Source of the DNA: CADEDH01 sp039201605
GTDB lineage: Bacteria; Actinomycetota; Acidimicrobiia; Acidimicrobiales; SZUA-35
NCBI GenBank assembly: GCA_039201605.1
Contig: JBCCRO010000009.1
Coordinates: forward strand, 1 to 64,000
Length of the DNA stretch: 64,000 nt
Direction: 5' to 3'
Translations under genes and position numbers: made by a program
Notes under the pieces: model-generated
The model's database searches: none
What the model saw: the letters and a program-made list of their open reading frames with translations, nothing else
Told to the model about the DNA's origin: nothing
Shown: positions 41,436-49,743 of the stretch, one piece after another
Position numbering within the stretch: the first letter of the stretch is position 1
Layout: each line of letters starts with the position of its first letter

Positions 41436-41804
41436 ATGAGGAAACTGGCAGTCAAGTTACTGGTCGTCGCAGGGTTGTTCGTCGGCACGACAGGTGCGAG
41501 CGTCGTCGCCCTGCCGGCCAAGCCGGCCGCCGCGGCGCCGGCCTGCAACTACTTCTCCTGGGGGGTGCAATGCACCGAAACGACCGTGATCACGAAACAG
41601 TGCGCATCGCAGGTCTGGGAACCGGCGTTGGTCCCCGTATTCAACACCGTGTGGACCTGGGCCGCCAGCAAGTGGTCGCAGGTGAAGGTGTTCGGCGGTT
41701 GGGCCACCGTTCTGCGGGCGGCGACCAAGTGGGAGGCGTGCAATCGCGTGGTGACCAAGACGTGCACCAACACCACCTCCCGGACCCCGTGCACGCCCAA
41801 GTGA
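41436..41804 (+). CDS. Secreted small Cys-containing protein
   Basis: 122 aa with a Sec signal peptide (MRKLAVKLLVVAGLFVG, cleavage likely after AKPAAAAPA). The mature part has six Cys (CNYF, QCTE, QCAS, ACNR, TCTN, PCTP) and many Trp/Thr/Val, so a disulfide-stabilised extracellular fold is likely. No family recognised. Ribosome site GAGAGGC precedes the ATG. Stand-alone, with a terminator-like hairpin behind. Confidence 0.68.
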   Translation: MRKLAVKLLVVAGLFVGTTGASVVALPAKPAAAAPACNYFSWGVQCTETTVITKQCASQVWEPALVPVFNTVWTWAASKWSQVKVFGGWATVLRAATKWEACNRVVTKTCTNTTSRTPCTPK

Positions 41805-41837
41805 CTTCGATGTCAACCCATCGGCGACCGGTTTGAG

Positions 41838-41875
41838 GGGGCCCGCGTCCACCGAGGGTGGTGGGCGCGGGTCCC
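41838..41875. terminator. Hairpin between convergent genes
   Basis: GGGGCCCGCG (41838-41847) pairs with CGCGGGTCCC (41866-41875), ten pairs with one G-U. A second small stem lies in its loop. Located between the ends of the secreted-protein gene and the ECF42-like sigma gene. Confidence 0.65.
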
Positions 41876-41915
41876 GGCGTCGCAGCGAACCCCGGTGCCG
41901 GGACGGGCCTCGGCC

Positions 41916-43172
41916 TCAGTCCCCGGCGGCGAGCGCCCGGCGCTCCAGCAACCACTCCCGCACGGCGTCGTCGGCCGTGAGGCCGATGGCCTGGTCGTAG
42001 GCGTCGACGGCGGCGATCCGTTGGCCCGCCTCGGCGTGGAGCCAGCCCCGCACCGCCCAGTAGGGCTGGTACCGGGCCACCCGGTCGGCGTCGAGGTCGT
42101 CGAGTACCACCAGGCCCTCCGCCACCTCGCCCACCCGACCCAACGAGGCGGCATATCCGATGGCGGCGCCCAGCGTGGGGTAGGTGTTCATCAGCAGGTG
42201 GTAGGCACTGCCGATGGCCTCCCAGTCGATCACCCCGGTCCGGGCCCGGTGGGCGTGCATCGACTGGATCGACGCCTCGATCTGGAACCGTCCCGACTGC
42301 TGCTGCCGGGCGGCCCGCCACAGGGCGATCTCCCCCGATTCGATCAGGGCCGGATCCCAGCGGGAGGTGTCCTGCTCCTCCAGGGGAACGAAACGGCCCT
42401 TGTCGTCGCGCCGGGCGGGACGGCGGGCCTCGCTCAGGCACAACAGGGCGTAGAGGCCCTTGGGCTCGGCCTCGTCGGGCAGCAGCTGCACCAGCAGCCC
42501 GGCCAGCCAGATCGCCTCACCGGCGAGGCCCGCCGCCGCTCCCGAGGCGTCGTCGGCATCGTCGTAGCCCACCCCGTAGGCGGCGTAGACGGCGTCGAGG
42601 ACATGGGCCAGCCGCTCCGGCAGCTCCTCGTCGGGCGGGATCCGGAACGGGATGCCCTTGTCGGCGATCCGCCGCTTCACCCGCACCAGGCGCTGACCGA
42701 TGGTGGCCGGCGCCACCATCATCGCCGACCCGATCTGCTCCGCCGTCAGACCCAGCACCGTCTGCAGCATCAGGGGCGTCCGCATCCCGTCGGGGATGTC
42801 GGGGTGGGCGCAGGTGAAGAGCAGCTCGAGGCGACGCTCGGGGAGCCCGGCCCCGAACGGGGTCTCGCTGGCCTCGGTGGCGGCGATGGTGAGACGGATC
42901 TTCTCCGCCGTGGCCAGCTTGGTCTCGGCATCGGCGTGGCGGCCCTGCCGCCGCTGCTCGTCGATCAATCGTCGGCGGGCCACCGTCAGCAGCCACGCCT
43001 CGGTGTTGTCGGGGACCCCGGTCTCGGGCCAGCGCTTGACCGCGGCCGACAGGGCCTCGGCCAGGGCGTCCTCGGCCAGCGAGATCGAGCCGCAGCGCGA
43101 CGTCAGCCAGGCGAGGAGCCGGCCGTACGACTCGCGTGCGGCCAGCTCCACCTCCTGATCGACAGAGATCAT
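41916..43172 (-). CDS. ECF42-type sigma factor with C-terminal TPR-like extension (DUF6596)
   Basis: 418 aa from ATG 43172. Regions 2 and 4 of an ECF sigma factor: AEDALAEALSAAVKRWP, NTEAWLLTVARRRLIDEQRR, then LTAEQIGSAMMVAPATIGQRLVRVKRRI. A long C-terminal domain follows (about 185-418: RIPPDEELPERLAHVLDAVYAAYGVGY, LAGLLVQLLPDEAEPKGLYALLCL), typical of the ECF42 group, where it replaces an anti-sigma factor. The DGPF-type gene 17 bases upstream is the family's standard partner and likely target. Confidence 0.9.
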   Translation of the reverse strand: MISVDQEVELAARESYGRLLAWLTSRCGSISLAEDALAEALSAAVKRWPETGVPDNTEAWLLTVARRRLIDEQRRQGRHADAETKLATAEKIRLTIAATEASETPFGAGLPERRLELLFTCAHPDIPDGMRTPLMLQTVLGLTAEQIGSAMMVAPATIGQRLVRVKRRIADKGIPFRIPPDEELPERLAHVLDAVYAAYGVGYDDADDASGAAAGLAGEAIWLAGLLVQLLPDEAEPKGLYALLCLSEARRPARRDDKGRFVPLEEQDTSRWDPALIESGEIALWRAARQQQSGRFQIEASIQSMHAHRARTGVIDWEAIGSAYHLLMNTYPTLGAAIGYAASLGRVGEVAEGLVVLDDLDADRVARYQPYWAVRGWLHAEAGQRIAAVDAYDQAIGLTADDAVREWLLERRALAAGD

Positions 43173-43189
43173 GTCGGCCCGACGGGCGG

Positions 43190-43543
43190 CTAGGCGTTGG
43201 CCGCCATGTCGACGGTGGGCCGCAGCTCGACCCGGGCGCTGGCGGCGGCCGGGCACGTGGCCGCCATCTCGATGGCCTCGTCCATCGACTCGACCTCGAA
43301 GATCATGTAGCCGCCGAGCGACTCCTTGCTGTCGGCGTAGGGGCCGTCCTGGATCTGGCGCTCGCCGTCGCGCACGGTGATGGTGACACCGGTGCCACCG
43401 TCACCCAGGATGTTGCCGCCGACGACCTTGTCGCCCAGGGTGGAGCTGTAGGCCATCCACTTCTCCCAGTAGGCGTTGGCGGCGGGGCCGGTGCGGGCGG
43501 CGAAATCCTCGGGGGTCTCCTGGATCAGCATCATGACCTGCAT
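43190..43543 (-). CDS. DGPF-motif (YCII-related) protein, partner of the ECF42 sigma factor
   Basis: 117 aa. MQVMMLIQETPEDFAA, then DGPYADSKESLGGYMIFEVESMDEAIEMAA are the hallmark of DGPF/YCII-like proteins, a ferredoxin-like fold of unclear chemistry. Ribosome site AAGGAG precedes the ATG. Co-transcribed with the sigma gene. Confidence 0.9.
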   Translation of the reverse strand: MQVMMLIQETPEDFAARTGPAANAYWEKWMAYSSTLGDKVVGGNILGDGGTGVTITVRDGERQIQDGPYADSKESLGGYMIFEVESMDEAIEMAATCPAAASARVELRPTVDMAANA

Positions 43544-43726
43544 TGGCGGTGTCTCCTTGTGTTCGGCCCATGTCGGGCGGTGCTCGGGCCGCCCGCACGG
43601 TGCGGGCCGGCTCTCGATGACCTCCGTCGAGGGCGACAGACCGATTTCGACAGCTTGGCCGAGAAATAGCGGGCCCGCAGCCGGGGAGACATCCGGTGGG
43701 GCGGCGCCGGGCCGGACCGCCGGCCC

Positions 43727-44101
43727 TCAGCGATCGGCGATGACGACGTCGACGCCGGTGATGGCGGCGGCGTCGACGTGCTCGGCCAGATCGACCCGAA
43801 CCGTCGTGGTGCGGACCAGGCCGACGTCCCGGGCCAGGAGTTCGTCGTCGACTCCTCGCACCAGCACCTCGACCCGGTCGTCGAAGCAGGCGGTGCGGGA
43901 GATGTTGCGCACCTCGACGGCGACGATGCGGTCGGCCGCACCCTCGTCGGCCACCAGCACGACATCGACCGACCGATCGCAGGAGCTGACGACCGCGCCA
44001 CCGCTGCCCAGGTCGTCGGCGTCGACCGACAACGAGGCGGCGACGCCGACGCCGAGCGCGCCGAACAGGGTGACCCAGGCTGCGACGAACGCCCAGCGCA
44101 T
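43727..44101 (-). CDS. Secreted protein, paralogue of 44629-45042
   Basis: 124 aa with an N-terminal signal/anchor helix (about 3-22) and a mature start SVDADDLGSGGAVVSSCDRSVDV. The same N-L/D-L-GSGGA-V-x2-C pattern opens the protein at 44629-45042, so the two are related. The rest is beta-strand rich with a second Cys. Start ATG shares its A with the TGA of the signal peptidase gene. Probably processed by that peptidase. Confidence 0.72.
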   Translation of the reverse strand: MRWAFVAAWVTLFGALGVGVAASLSVDADDLGSGGAVVSSCDRSVDVVLVADEGAADRIVAVEVRNISRTACFDDRVEVLVRGVDDELLARDVGLVRTTTVRVDLAEHVDAAAITGVDVVIADR

Positions 44102-44619
44102 CACGACCTCCTGGCCGGCGTGCCCCACGAGTGGAGGCTGAAGAAGAAGACCGAGGCCGCCACCAGGGCGGCCAGGATCGGGGGTCGTCCGAGAACGCCC
44201 ATCACCTGGGCCGCTTGCGGTACGGCGAACACCTGTCGGCCGTGGATGGCGCCTTCGTCGAGCAGCCACGGATCGAGCCGCTCCCGATTGTCGCCCTGGA
44301 ACACATAGCCCTCGGGCCTGACCTCGACGATGCGATGGATGACGGTTCCCCCCTCCGGGATGTCAAAGGCGACGATGTCGCCGACGTGGTAGCGGTCCCG
44401 CTCGTAGAGCACCGCCAGATCGCCGGTGTGGAGCGTTGGCTGCATGCTGAAGCCGCTCACCCAGATCACGCTGATCGGCCCGCCAACGGCGCGCGGGGCG
44501 AGAAAGCTGAACCAGGCCAGGACCAGCGCGGCCCCGACGGCGGCCTGCAGGGCCATCCGCCGAACGTGCACCCAGGGATGAGCCGGCGCTCTGGGCCGGC
44601 CCACCCCCGTGATCAGCAC
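44101..44619 (-). CDS. SipW-like signal peptidase I
   Basis: 172 aa, two membrane helices (about 22-45 and 145-163). The catalytic Ser is in VSGFSMQPTL and the His in GGTVIHRIVEV (Ser-His type, as in SipW and archaeal/ER enzymes, instead of the Ser-Lys dyad). GDIVAFDIP and GYVFQGDNRE are further family motifs. It sits between two related small secreted proteins, like SipW with its TasA-type substrates. Confidence 0.88.
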   Translation of the reverse strand: MLITGVGRPRAPAHPWVHVRRMALQAAVGAALVLAWFSFLAPRAVGGPISVIWVSGFSMQPTLHTGDLAVLYERDRYHVGDIVAFDIPEGGTVIHRIVEVRPEGYVFQGDNRERLDPWLLDEGAIHGRQVFAVPQAAQVMGVLGRPPILAALVAASVFFFSLHSWGTPARRS

Positions 44620-44628
44620 GGCGTGGTC

Positions 44629-45042
44629 CTAGCCGAGATCGGCCAGGCCGGCGACGGTGACGCCGATCTCGTCGATGTCGGTTGCGATGACGGTGTCGAC
44701 CTCGTCGAACTCGAAGGCCTGGTCGCCCTGCGATGCGTCGAGCTCGCCCGAGCCGGAGGCGAGCACCGTGCTCTCGGACTGCCCCTCGGGAGCACTCAGC
44801 ACGGCGAAGCTGATCGTCTGACCGTCACAGGCCTCACCGATACCGGCGACGGTGACGGCGTCGATGAGATCGGGCGCGTCGGCCACCGGTCGGAAGCCGA
44901 CGGCGATGCTGTCCTGACAGGCGGTGACGTCGGCCCCGCCGGAGCCGAGGTTCTGAGCGTTCACGTTGAGGGCGGCGGCGGCGCCGAAGGTGAGCGATCC
45001 CGCCAGGGTGGCGAAGATCAATGCGGTCACAAGCTTCCCCAT
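44629..45042 (-). CDS. Secreted protein, possible SipW-type substrate
   Basis: 137 aa. Signal peptide MGKLVTALIFATLAGSLTFGA, then ALNVNAQNLGSGGADVTACQDS, closely like the opening of the 43727-44101 protein. The remainder is beta-rich and acidic (TVLASGSGELDASQG, VIATDIDEIGVTVAG), with a Cys pair (about 42 and 72). First gene of the three-gene cluster, ten bases before the peptidase start. May form a surface layer or fibre; that is inference. Confidence 0.75.
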   Translation of the reverse strand: MGKLVTALIFATLAGSLTFGAAAALNVNAQNLGSGGADVTACQDSIAVGFRPVADAPDLIDAVTVAGIGEACDGQTISFAVLSAPEGQSESTVLASGSGELDASQGDQAFEFDEVDTVIATDIDEIGVTVAGLADLG

Positions 45043-45197
45043 GTGGCCTACTTTCTCCTCCTGACGGGAGGGGTAAAATTACCCACGCACGCAGGAGCAT
45101 AGGGAGCAAATCACCCAACGCAACGTGGATGTTTACAGCCTCCATGAAGAGGAAATCGCCACCATATTTGGACAATCAGCAAGCGATTGGTGGCTCG

Positions 45198-46148
45198 CTA
45201 TTTACCGCCAACCTTGTACACCGTTGCCGGGTCGGGAGCCTGGCCGGTCAGCACGGCGACCACGGATCGGGCCGGCCGCAGACACAGCTCCCGGTAGGTC
45301 ACGTCGGTGAGCGCGGCCAGGTGCGGGGTGATCAACACCCGCTCGTCGCCCAACAGGGGATCGTCGAGCCGCGGGGGCTCGGGATCCCACACGTCGGCGG
45401 CGTAGCCCCCGATGCCCCCTCCACCGTCGGCGGCGCCGGACAGGGCCCGACGCAGTGCGGCATGGTCGACGATCGGGCCCCGGGCGGTGTTGACGACCAG
45501 AGCCCCGGGCTTGAGGGCGGCGAAGGCGTCGTCGTCGATCAGCCCTCTGGTCTCGTCGGTCAGAGGGACGCAGACCTGCACGACGTCGGCGGTGGCCAGC
45601 AGCTCCGACAGCTCCCGTCGGGGCACGTCGACGGTGGGAGCTCGCCGAGTGGCGCACACCACCTCCATATCGAAGGCTCGGCCGAGGAGGGCGATCCGCC
45701 GTCCGATGTCGCCCAGGCCGATGATCCCCAGCGTCTTGCCCCGCAGTTCGAAGCCCTCGTAGCCGTCGCGGACCGACCAGTTGCCGGCCGACACCTCCCG
45801 GTCGAGGGTGGTCAGGCGACGACCGAGGGCGAGGGTGAGCAGCAGAGCGTGCTCGGCCACGGCCACCGTCGTGCTGCCGGGGGCGTGCACCACGGTGACG
45901 CCGGCTGCGTCTGCGGCGACCGTGTCGATGTTGTCCAGGCCCACCCCGCACCGGGCCACAACCTCCAGGGCCGGTAACGCCTCGATCACCGGGGCCGAGA
46001 CCTGCCCCTTGCCCCGGGTGACCACGGCCCGCACGGCCGCCCGCACCTCGGGGGCGACGGCGAGGGCGTCGGAGGAGCGGACGAGGTCGGCGGTGTCGGC
46101 CAGGAGCGCTTCGGCCTCGGCGTGAGCGCTCTCGAGGAGCAGGATCAC
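45198..46148 (-). CDS. D-isomer-specific 2-hydroxyacid dehydrogenase
   Basis: 316 aa. NAD-binding motif GIIGLGDIGRRIALL, catalytic Arg in VVNTARGPIVD, Glu in DVWDPEPPRL and His in VLITPHLAALT complete the triad of D-2-hydroxyacid dehydrogenases. Its start overlaps the stop of the VOC gene (ATGA). Last gene of a four-gene catabolic run; the likely substrate is a hydroxyacid formed from the enolase-family product. Confidence 0.92.
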   Translation of the reverse strand: MILLLESAHAEAEALLADTADLVRSSDALAVAPEVRAAVRAVVTRGKGQVSAPVIEALPALEVVARCGVGLDNIDTVAADAAGVTVVHAPGSTTVAVAEHALLLTLALGRRLTTLDREVSAGNWSVRDGYEGFELRGKTLGIIGLGDIGRRIALLGRAFDMEVVCATRRAPTVDVPRRELSELLATADVVQVCVPLTDETRGLIDDDAFAALKPGALVVNTARGPIVDHAALRRALSGAADGGGGIGGYAADVWDPEPPRLDDPLLGDERVLITPHLAALTDVTYRELCLRPARSVVAVLTGQAPDPATVYKVGGK

Positions 46149-46600
46149 TCGGCGGTGGTACCCACGGTGAAGAAGCCGGGCCCCTCGTCAACCTCGTCGA
46201 GCCCGAACAGCTCGTCGGAGATCTCCTGGTCGGGTTCGCTCGTGATCTCGATCAGGTTGCCCGTCGGATCACGGATGAAACCCTGCATCACCCCGTTGGG
46301 GAGACGCCGGGCCCGCCCCCAGGTCTCGGTCTCCAGGTACCCGGCCTCGCGGGCGGCGAGGAACAGCCGCTCGAAGTCGGGGACGCGAAGGGCGAAGTGG
46401 GCTCGCACCGGGCGGGTGTCCTCCAGCTCGTTGACATGCAGTTCCTGCATGTCGTTGAACCGGTAGAACTCGGCCGGGAAGCCCTGGTCCGGGGCGCCGA
46501 GCCGTTCCAGGCCGAGGAAGTCGCCGTAGAAGGCGTCGGCGGCGGCCATGTCGTCGACGAGTAGGTTCACATGTTGGATGTAGAGCGTCGGTTGCTGCAT
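46145..46600 (-). CDS. VOC/glyoxalase-family protein
   Basis: 151 aa. Two beta-alpha-beta-beta-beta modules: IQHVNLLVDDMAAADAFYGDFLG with metal His (IQHVN), and RAHFALRVPDFERLFLAA... GFIRDPTGNLIEI with the C-terminal acidic ligand Glu. Metal residues of the VOC fold are present, so a dioxygenase, isomerase or lyase function is possible. Located 13 bases after the enolase-family gene. Confidence 0.88.
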   Translation of the reverse strand: MQQPTLYIQHVNLLVDDMAAADAFYGDFLGLERLGAPDQGFPAEFYRFNDMQELHVNELEDTRPVRAHFALRVPDFERLFLAAREAGYLETETWGRARRLPNGVMQGFIRDPTGNLIEITSEPDQEISDELFGLDEVDEGPGFFTVGTTAE

Positions 46601-46613
46601 CAGGTCACCTCGG

Positions 46614-47780
46614 TCAGGCTGGTCTCGTGTGGTCGGCGATGAAGTCGGCTCGGGGGGTCACGCCCAGTCCCGGCGCGGTCGGCGCCTTCACCCGGCCACC
46701 CTCGGCGCTGAAGCGCTCGACCGGCAGCTCACGGAGGAGCGGATTGCCCCCGAGCGAATATTCGAGCACGGTGGCGGCGGAGCTGGCGAACGCCAGCTGC
46801 ACCCCGGCGCTGAACGACAGGGCGGAGCCCCAGCAGTGGGGGGCCAGTTCGAGCTGGTGGGCCTCGGCCAGGGCGGCGATGCGTCGACCCTCGGTCGGGC
46901 CGCCGCAGATGGCCAGGTCGGGTTGGAGCACGTCGACCGAGTCGTGCACGATCAGGTCGCGGAAGTCGAAGCGGGTGAACTCGCTCTCCCCGGCGGCGAT
47001 CGGGACCGACGTAGCGGCCCGGACCCGGGCGGCGCCGGCCCGGTCGTCGGCCGACACCGGTTCCTCGAACCAGCGGAGGGCGACGTCGTCGACCTGACGG
47101 GCGAAGCGGATGGCGTCGGTCGGCTTGAAGGTGCCGTGGGCGTCGACCATCAGGTCGATCTCGGGGCCGAGGGCGTCCCTGGCCGCTCGAACCCGGGCCA
47201 CGCTGGTGGCGACGGTGTCGTCCATGATCCCCACCCGCATCTTCACCGCGGAGAAGCCGTGACCGACATAGCCGAGCAGCTGCTCGCCGATACCGGCGGC
47301 GTCGGCCCAGCCGCCGCTGGCGTAGGCCGGGAGCGAGTCGACGCAGGGCCCGCCCCACAGGTGGACCACGGGCACACCGAGGGCTCGGCCCTGCAGATCC
47401 CAGAGGGCCATGTCGATACCACTGATGGCGCTGATGGTCAGCCCCCGACGGCCGAGCACGGGGAACGACCGGCCCCGTTCGGCGGCGTAACCGGCCCGGG
47501 TGCCGTTGTAGAGGGTGTCCCAGGCGGCGGTGATGCGGCGGGCGTCGGCCCCCACCAGGGCCGGGCCCAGCTCGTGCTCGATGAGGGAGACCAGGGCCTG
47601 GCAGGCGCCGGAACTGCCGACGGCGGCCTTGGCCTCGCCCCAACCGATGGTGCCGTCCTCGGCCTCGACCGAGACCAGGGCCATGTCGAACGAGGTGATG
47701 CGACCGAAGTCGGAGACGTGCTGCTGCTCGACCGGGATCGGGCAGTGCAGCCACCGGGCCTCCACCCGGCGGATCAGCAT
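46614..47780 (-). CDS. Mandelate racemase/muconate lactonizing-type enolase superfamily enzyme
   Basis: 388 aa. Barrel residues: K180-M-R182 at the end of strand 2, metal ligands D213 (MVDAHG, with His215), E239 (FEEPV) and E265 (AGESE), and H315 (APHCWG). Lys and His on opposite faces suit proton abstraction from a carboxylate substrate, as in sugar-acid dehydratases and racemases. The N-terminal capping domain is intact. Second gene of the isomerase-enolase-VOC-dehydrogenase run. Confidence 0.92.
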   Translation of the reverse strand: MLIRRVEARWLHCPIPVEQQHVSDFGRITSFDMALVSVEAEDGTIGWGEAKAAVGSSGACQALVSLIEHELGPALVGADARRITAAWDTLYNGTRAGYAAERGRSFPVLGRRGLTISAISGIDMALWDLQGRALGVPVVHLWGGPCVDSLPAYASGGWADAAGIGEQLLGYVGHGFSAVKMRVGIMDDTVATSVARVRAARDALGPEIDLMVDAHGTFKPTDAIRFARQVDDVALRWFEEPVSADDRAGAARVRAATSVPIAAGESEFTRFDFRDLIVHDSVDVLQPDLAICGGPTEGRRIAALAEAHQLELAPHCWGSALSFSAGVQLAFASSAATVLEYSLGGNPLLRELPVERFSAEGGRVKAPTAPGLGVTPRADFIADHTRPA

Positions 47781-47833
47781 CTCCCGCCTCCCGTCATCGG
47801 CTCACCACGTTCGATCCTCCTCCGCAGCCGACC

Positions 47834-48718
47834 TCAGATGAGGGGCAGGATCGTCTTGGCGCAGGTCTCGACCAACATGTCGTAGAACTCCTCGGACAGG
47901 AGGCTGCTGCCGTGGTCGATGATGAACTGCATCTCCTCCTCGCTGATGTCGACCGGGTTGGTCTCGACCGCGTTGGGGAACTGGTTGGCCGGGGTCCGGT
48001 CGACCGGGGCCACAAACTCCACGGTCAGGGCGCCGTCGTAGCCGACCTCCTGCAGGGTGCCGACGATGGCGGGCCAGTCGAGGGCGCCCATGCCGCACGC
48101 CATCCGGTTGTTGTCGGCGATGTGGAAGTCGCGCAGGAGGGGGGCGGCCCGGCGGATGGCACCGTGGAAGTCGTCCTCCTCGATGTTCATGTGGAAGGCG
48201 TCGAGGCAGACGCCGACATCGGGGCCGACGGCCTGGGCCAGGGCGATGGCCTGATCGGCTCGGCACAGGAAGTAGGTCTCGAACCGGTTGAGGGGCTCGA
48301 TGGCCATGACCACTCCGGCGTCGTTGGCGTGCTCCCGGATGTCCTTGAGACCGTCGACCACCCACTGCCACTCCTCGTCGGGGGTGGCGTCGGGCTCGAC
48401 CTTGCCGACGGTGGCGGGGACGATCGTGATCTCGTGGCCGTCGAGTTCCTTCACCATCGTGATGCAGTCCTTCATGTACTGCACGGTGGCGGCCCGCTGG
48501 GCCTCGTCCTTGGCCGCCAGGTTGCGGTCGCCGAGGGTGAGGGTGACCGCACCCCAGCAGTCGAGGCCGTAGTGGTCGAGCTGTCGGCGCACCTCGGCGG
48601 TGTCGTACTGATCGGGCTCGCCCTTGATCTCGATGCTGCCGTAGCCGTACCGCTTGAGCCGAGCCAACGTCGTGTCGAGTGGCTCCGAACGCATCCAGTT
48701 GTGCATCGACATATGCAT
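47834..48718 (-). CDS. Sugar phosphate isomerase/epimerase-type TIM barrel
   Basis: 294 aa from ATG 48718 (GGAAGG upstream); an ATG at 48766 is possible. Metal-site motifs: MAIEPLNRFETYFLC (Glu), GVCLDAFHMNIEE (Asp, His), LRDFHIADNNR (His) and LTVEFVAPV (Glu), as in tagatose-epimerase/IolE-like proteins. First gene of the operon that runs left to 45198, so it probably feeds the enolase-family step. Confidence 0.9.
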   Translation of the reverse strand: MHMSMHNWMRSEPLDTTLARLKRYGYGSIEIKGEPDQYDTAEVRRQLDHYGLDCWGAVTLTLGDRNLAAKDEAQRAATVQYMKDCITMVKELDGHEITIVPATVGKVEPDATPDEEWQWVVDGLKDIREHANDAGVVMAIEPLNRFETYFLCRADQAIALAQAVGPDVGVCLDAFHMNIEEDDFHGAIRRAAPLLRDFHIADNNRMACGMGALDWPAIVGTLQEVGYDGALTVEFVAPVDRTPANQFPNAVETNPVDISEEEMQFIIDHGSSLLSEEFYDMLVETCAKTILPLI

Positions 48719-48950
48719 GTCGTGACCGCCTTCCCCCGAGAGCTTGTTTTCTGTGGTACGGGTCACAGTAAGCAGGCTCCGCAGTGGTGTAACGGCCCAA
48801 AAGCACTACCGCCGACACGCGCTTGAACTAGCCCTTCCACCGTCGGAATCGGCCGCTCGACGAACGGACCGTGACCGCTTCCACACGTGACCGGAAACAC
48901 GGCCTTTCCCGCGTCACCAGGCCCCACCGATCGTGCACACTTCGAGGTTC

Positions 48951-49694
48951 ATGGTCGATGTCGTCCGGCGCTTCGCCTCCCGTTTCGCCCACCTGCTGGT
49001 GGGGACGTTGGCCTTCACGCGCCACGGCGCCCTGGCCGCCGCCCGCTCGAACCAGACCCGCCGGGTGCTGTCGCCGGTGCGCAAGACCGTGCTCGTCCTC
49101 ATCGGCACCACCCTGATCGGGCTCGGGGTCTCGCTCTTCATCCACGCCCGACTCGGACTGCCGCCCTACGACGTCCTGGTGTCGGCCATCGCCACCCTGA
49201 CCGACCTCAGCCACGGCCGGGCGGCGCTGGCCGTCGGCGTCGGCTTCCTGTTGCTGGCGGCGGCGCTGGGGCGACGACCGAACGGATACGTGCTGCTGTT
49301 CCTGGTGGCGACGGGGGCCAACGTCGACCTGTGGACCGAGCTCCTGATGGATCCGCCCCAGCTCGCCGTGCGCATCCTGTTCGTCGTGTTCGGCGTCGGC
49401 GCCATAGCCGCCGGTCTCGCCGTGATCGCCCACTCCAGCTCCACCGGCGGGCCCTTCGAGCTGGTGGCGATGGCCGCCGCCGACCGCAACCTGTCGCCGT
49501 CGACGGCCCGTTCGATCCTCGAGGCGGTGGTGATCGTCGGCGGTATCGCCCTGGGCGGCGACCTCGGCATCGCCACCGTCGTGTTCGCCGTCTTCATAGG
49601 GCCCGCCATCGCCTCGGCCTCCCAGGCCCTGGACGACCGCCGGGACGGACGACAGCACCGTCTGGCGCGCACCGCCGCCGGCGCCGACGGCTGA
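48951..49694 (+). CDS. YczE/YitT-like integral membrane protein
   Basis: 247 aa from ATG 48951 (GAGG just upstream); a GTG at 48933 is also possible. About five membrane helices (about 44-65, 84-103, 106-125, 135-160 and 185-220) with SSSTGGPFELVAMAA, the conserved loop of YczE/YyaS-type proteins. Function in the family is unclear. Divergent from the isomerase operon. Confidence 0.82.
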   Translation: MVDVVRRFASRFAHLLVGTLAFTRHGALAAARSNQTRRVLSPVRKTVLVLIGTTLIGLGVSLFIHARLGLPPYDVLVSAIATLTDLSHGRAALAVGVGFLLLAAALGRRPNGYVLLFLVATGANVDLWTELLMDPPQLAVRILFVVFGVGAIAAGLAVIAHSSSTGGPFELVAMAAADRNLSPSTARSILEAVVIVGGIALGGDLGIATVVFAVFIGPAIASASQALDDRRDGRQHRLARTAAGADG

Positions 49695-49719
49695 GAACCG
49701 CCCGCTTTCGACGGGAAAC

Positions 49720-49733
49720 CTATCGACCGATAG
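49720..49733. promoter_or_regulatory. Perfect palindrome, candidate operator of the Rieske gene
   Basis: CTATCG-AC-CGATAG is a perfect inverted repeat ending ten bases before the ATG at 49744. Its length and position suit a TetR-type or similar dimeric repressor site. No TetR gene is in the window next to it. Confidence 0.6.
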
Positions 49734-49743
49734 ATTCTTGGTC

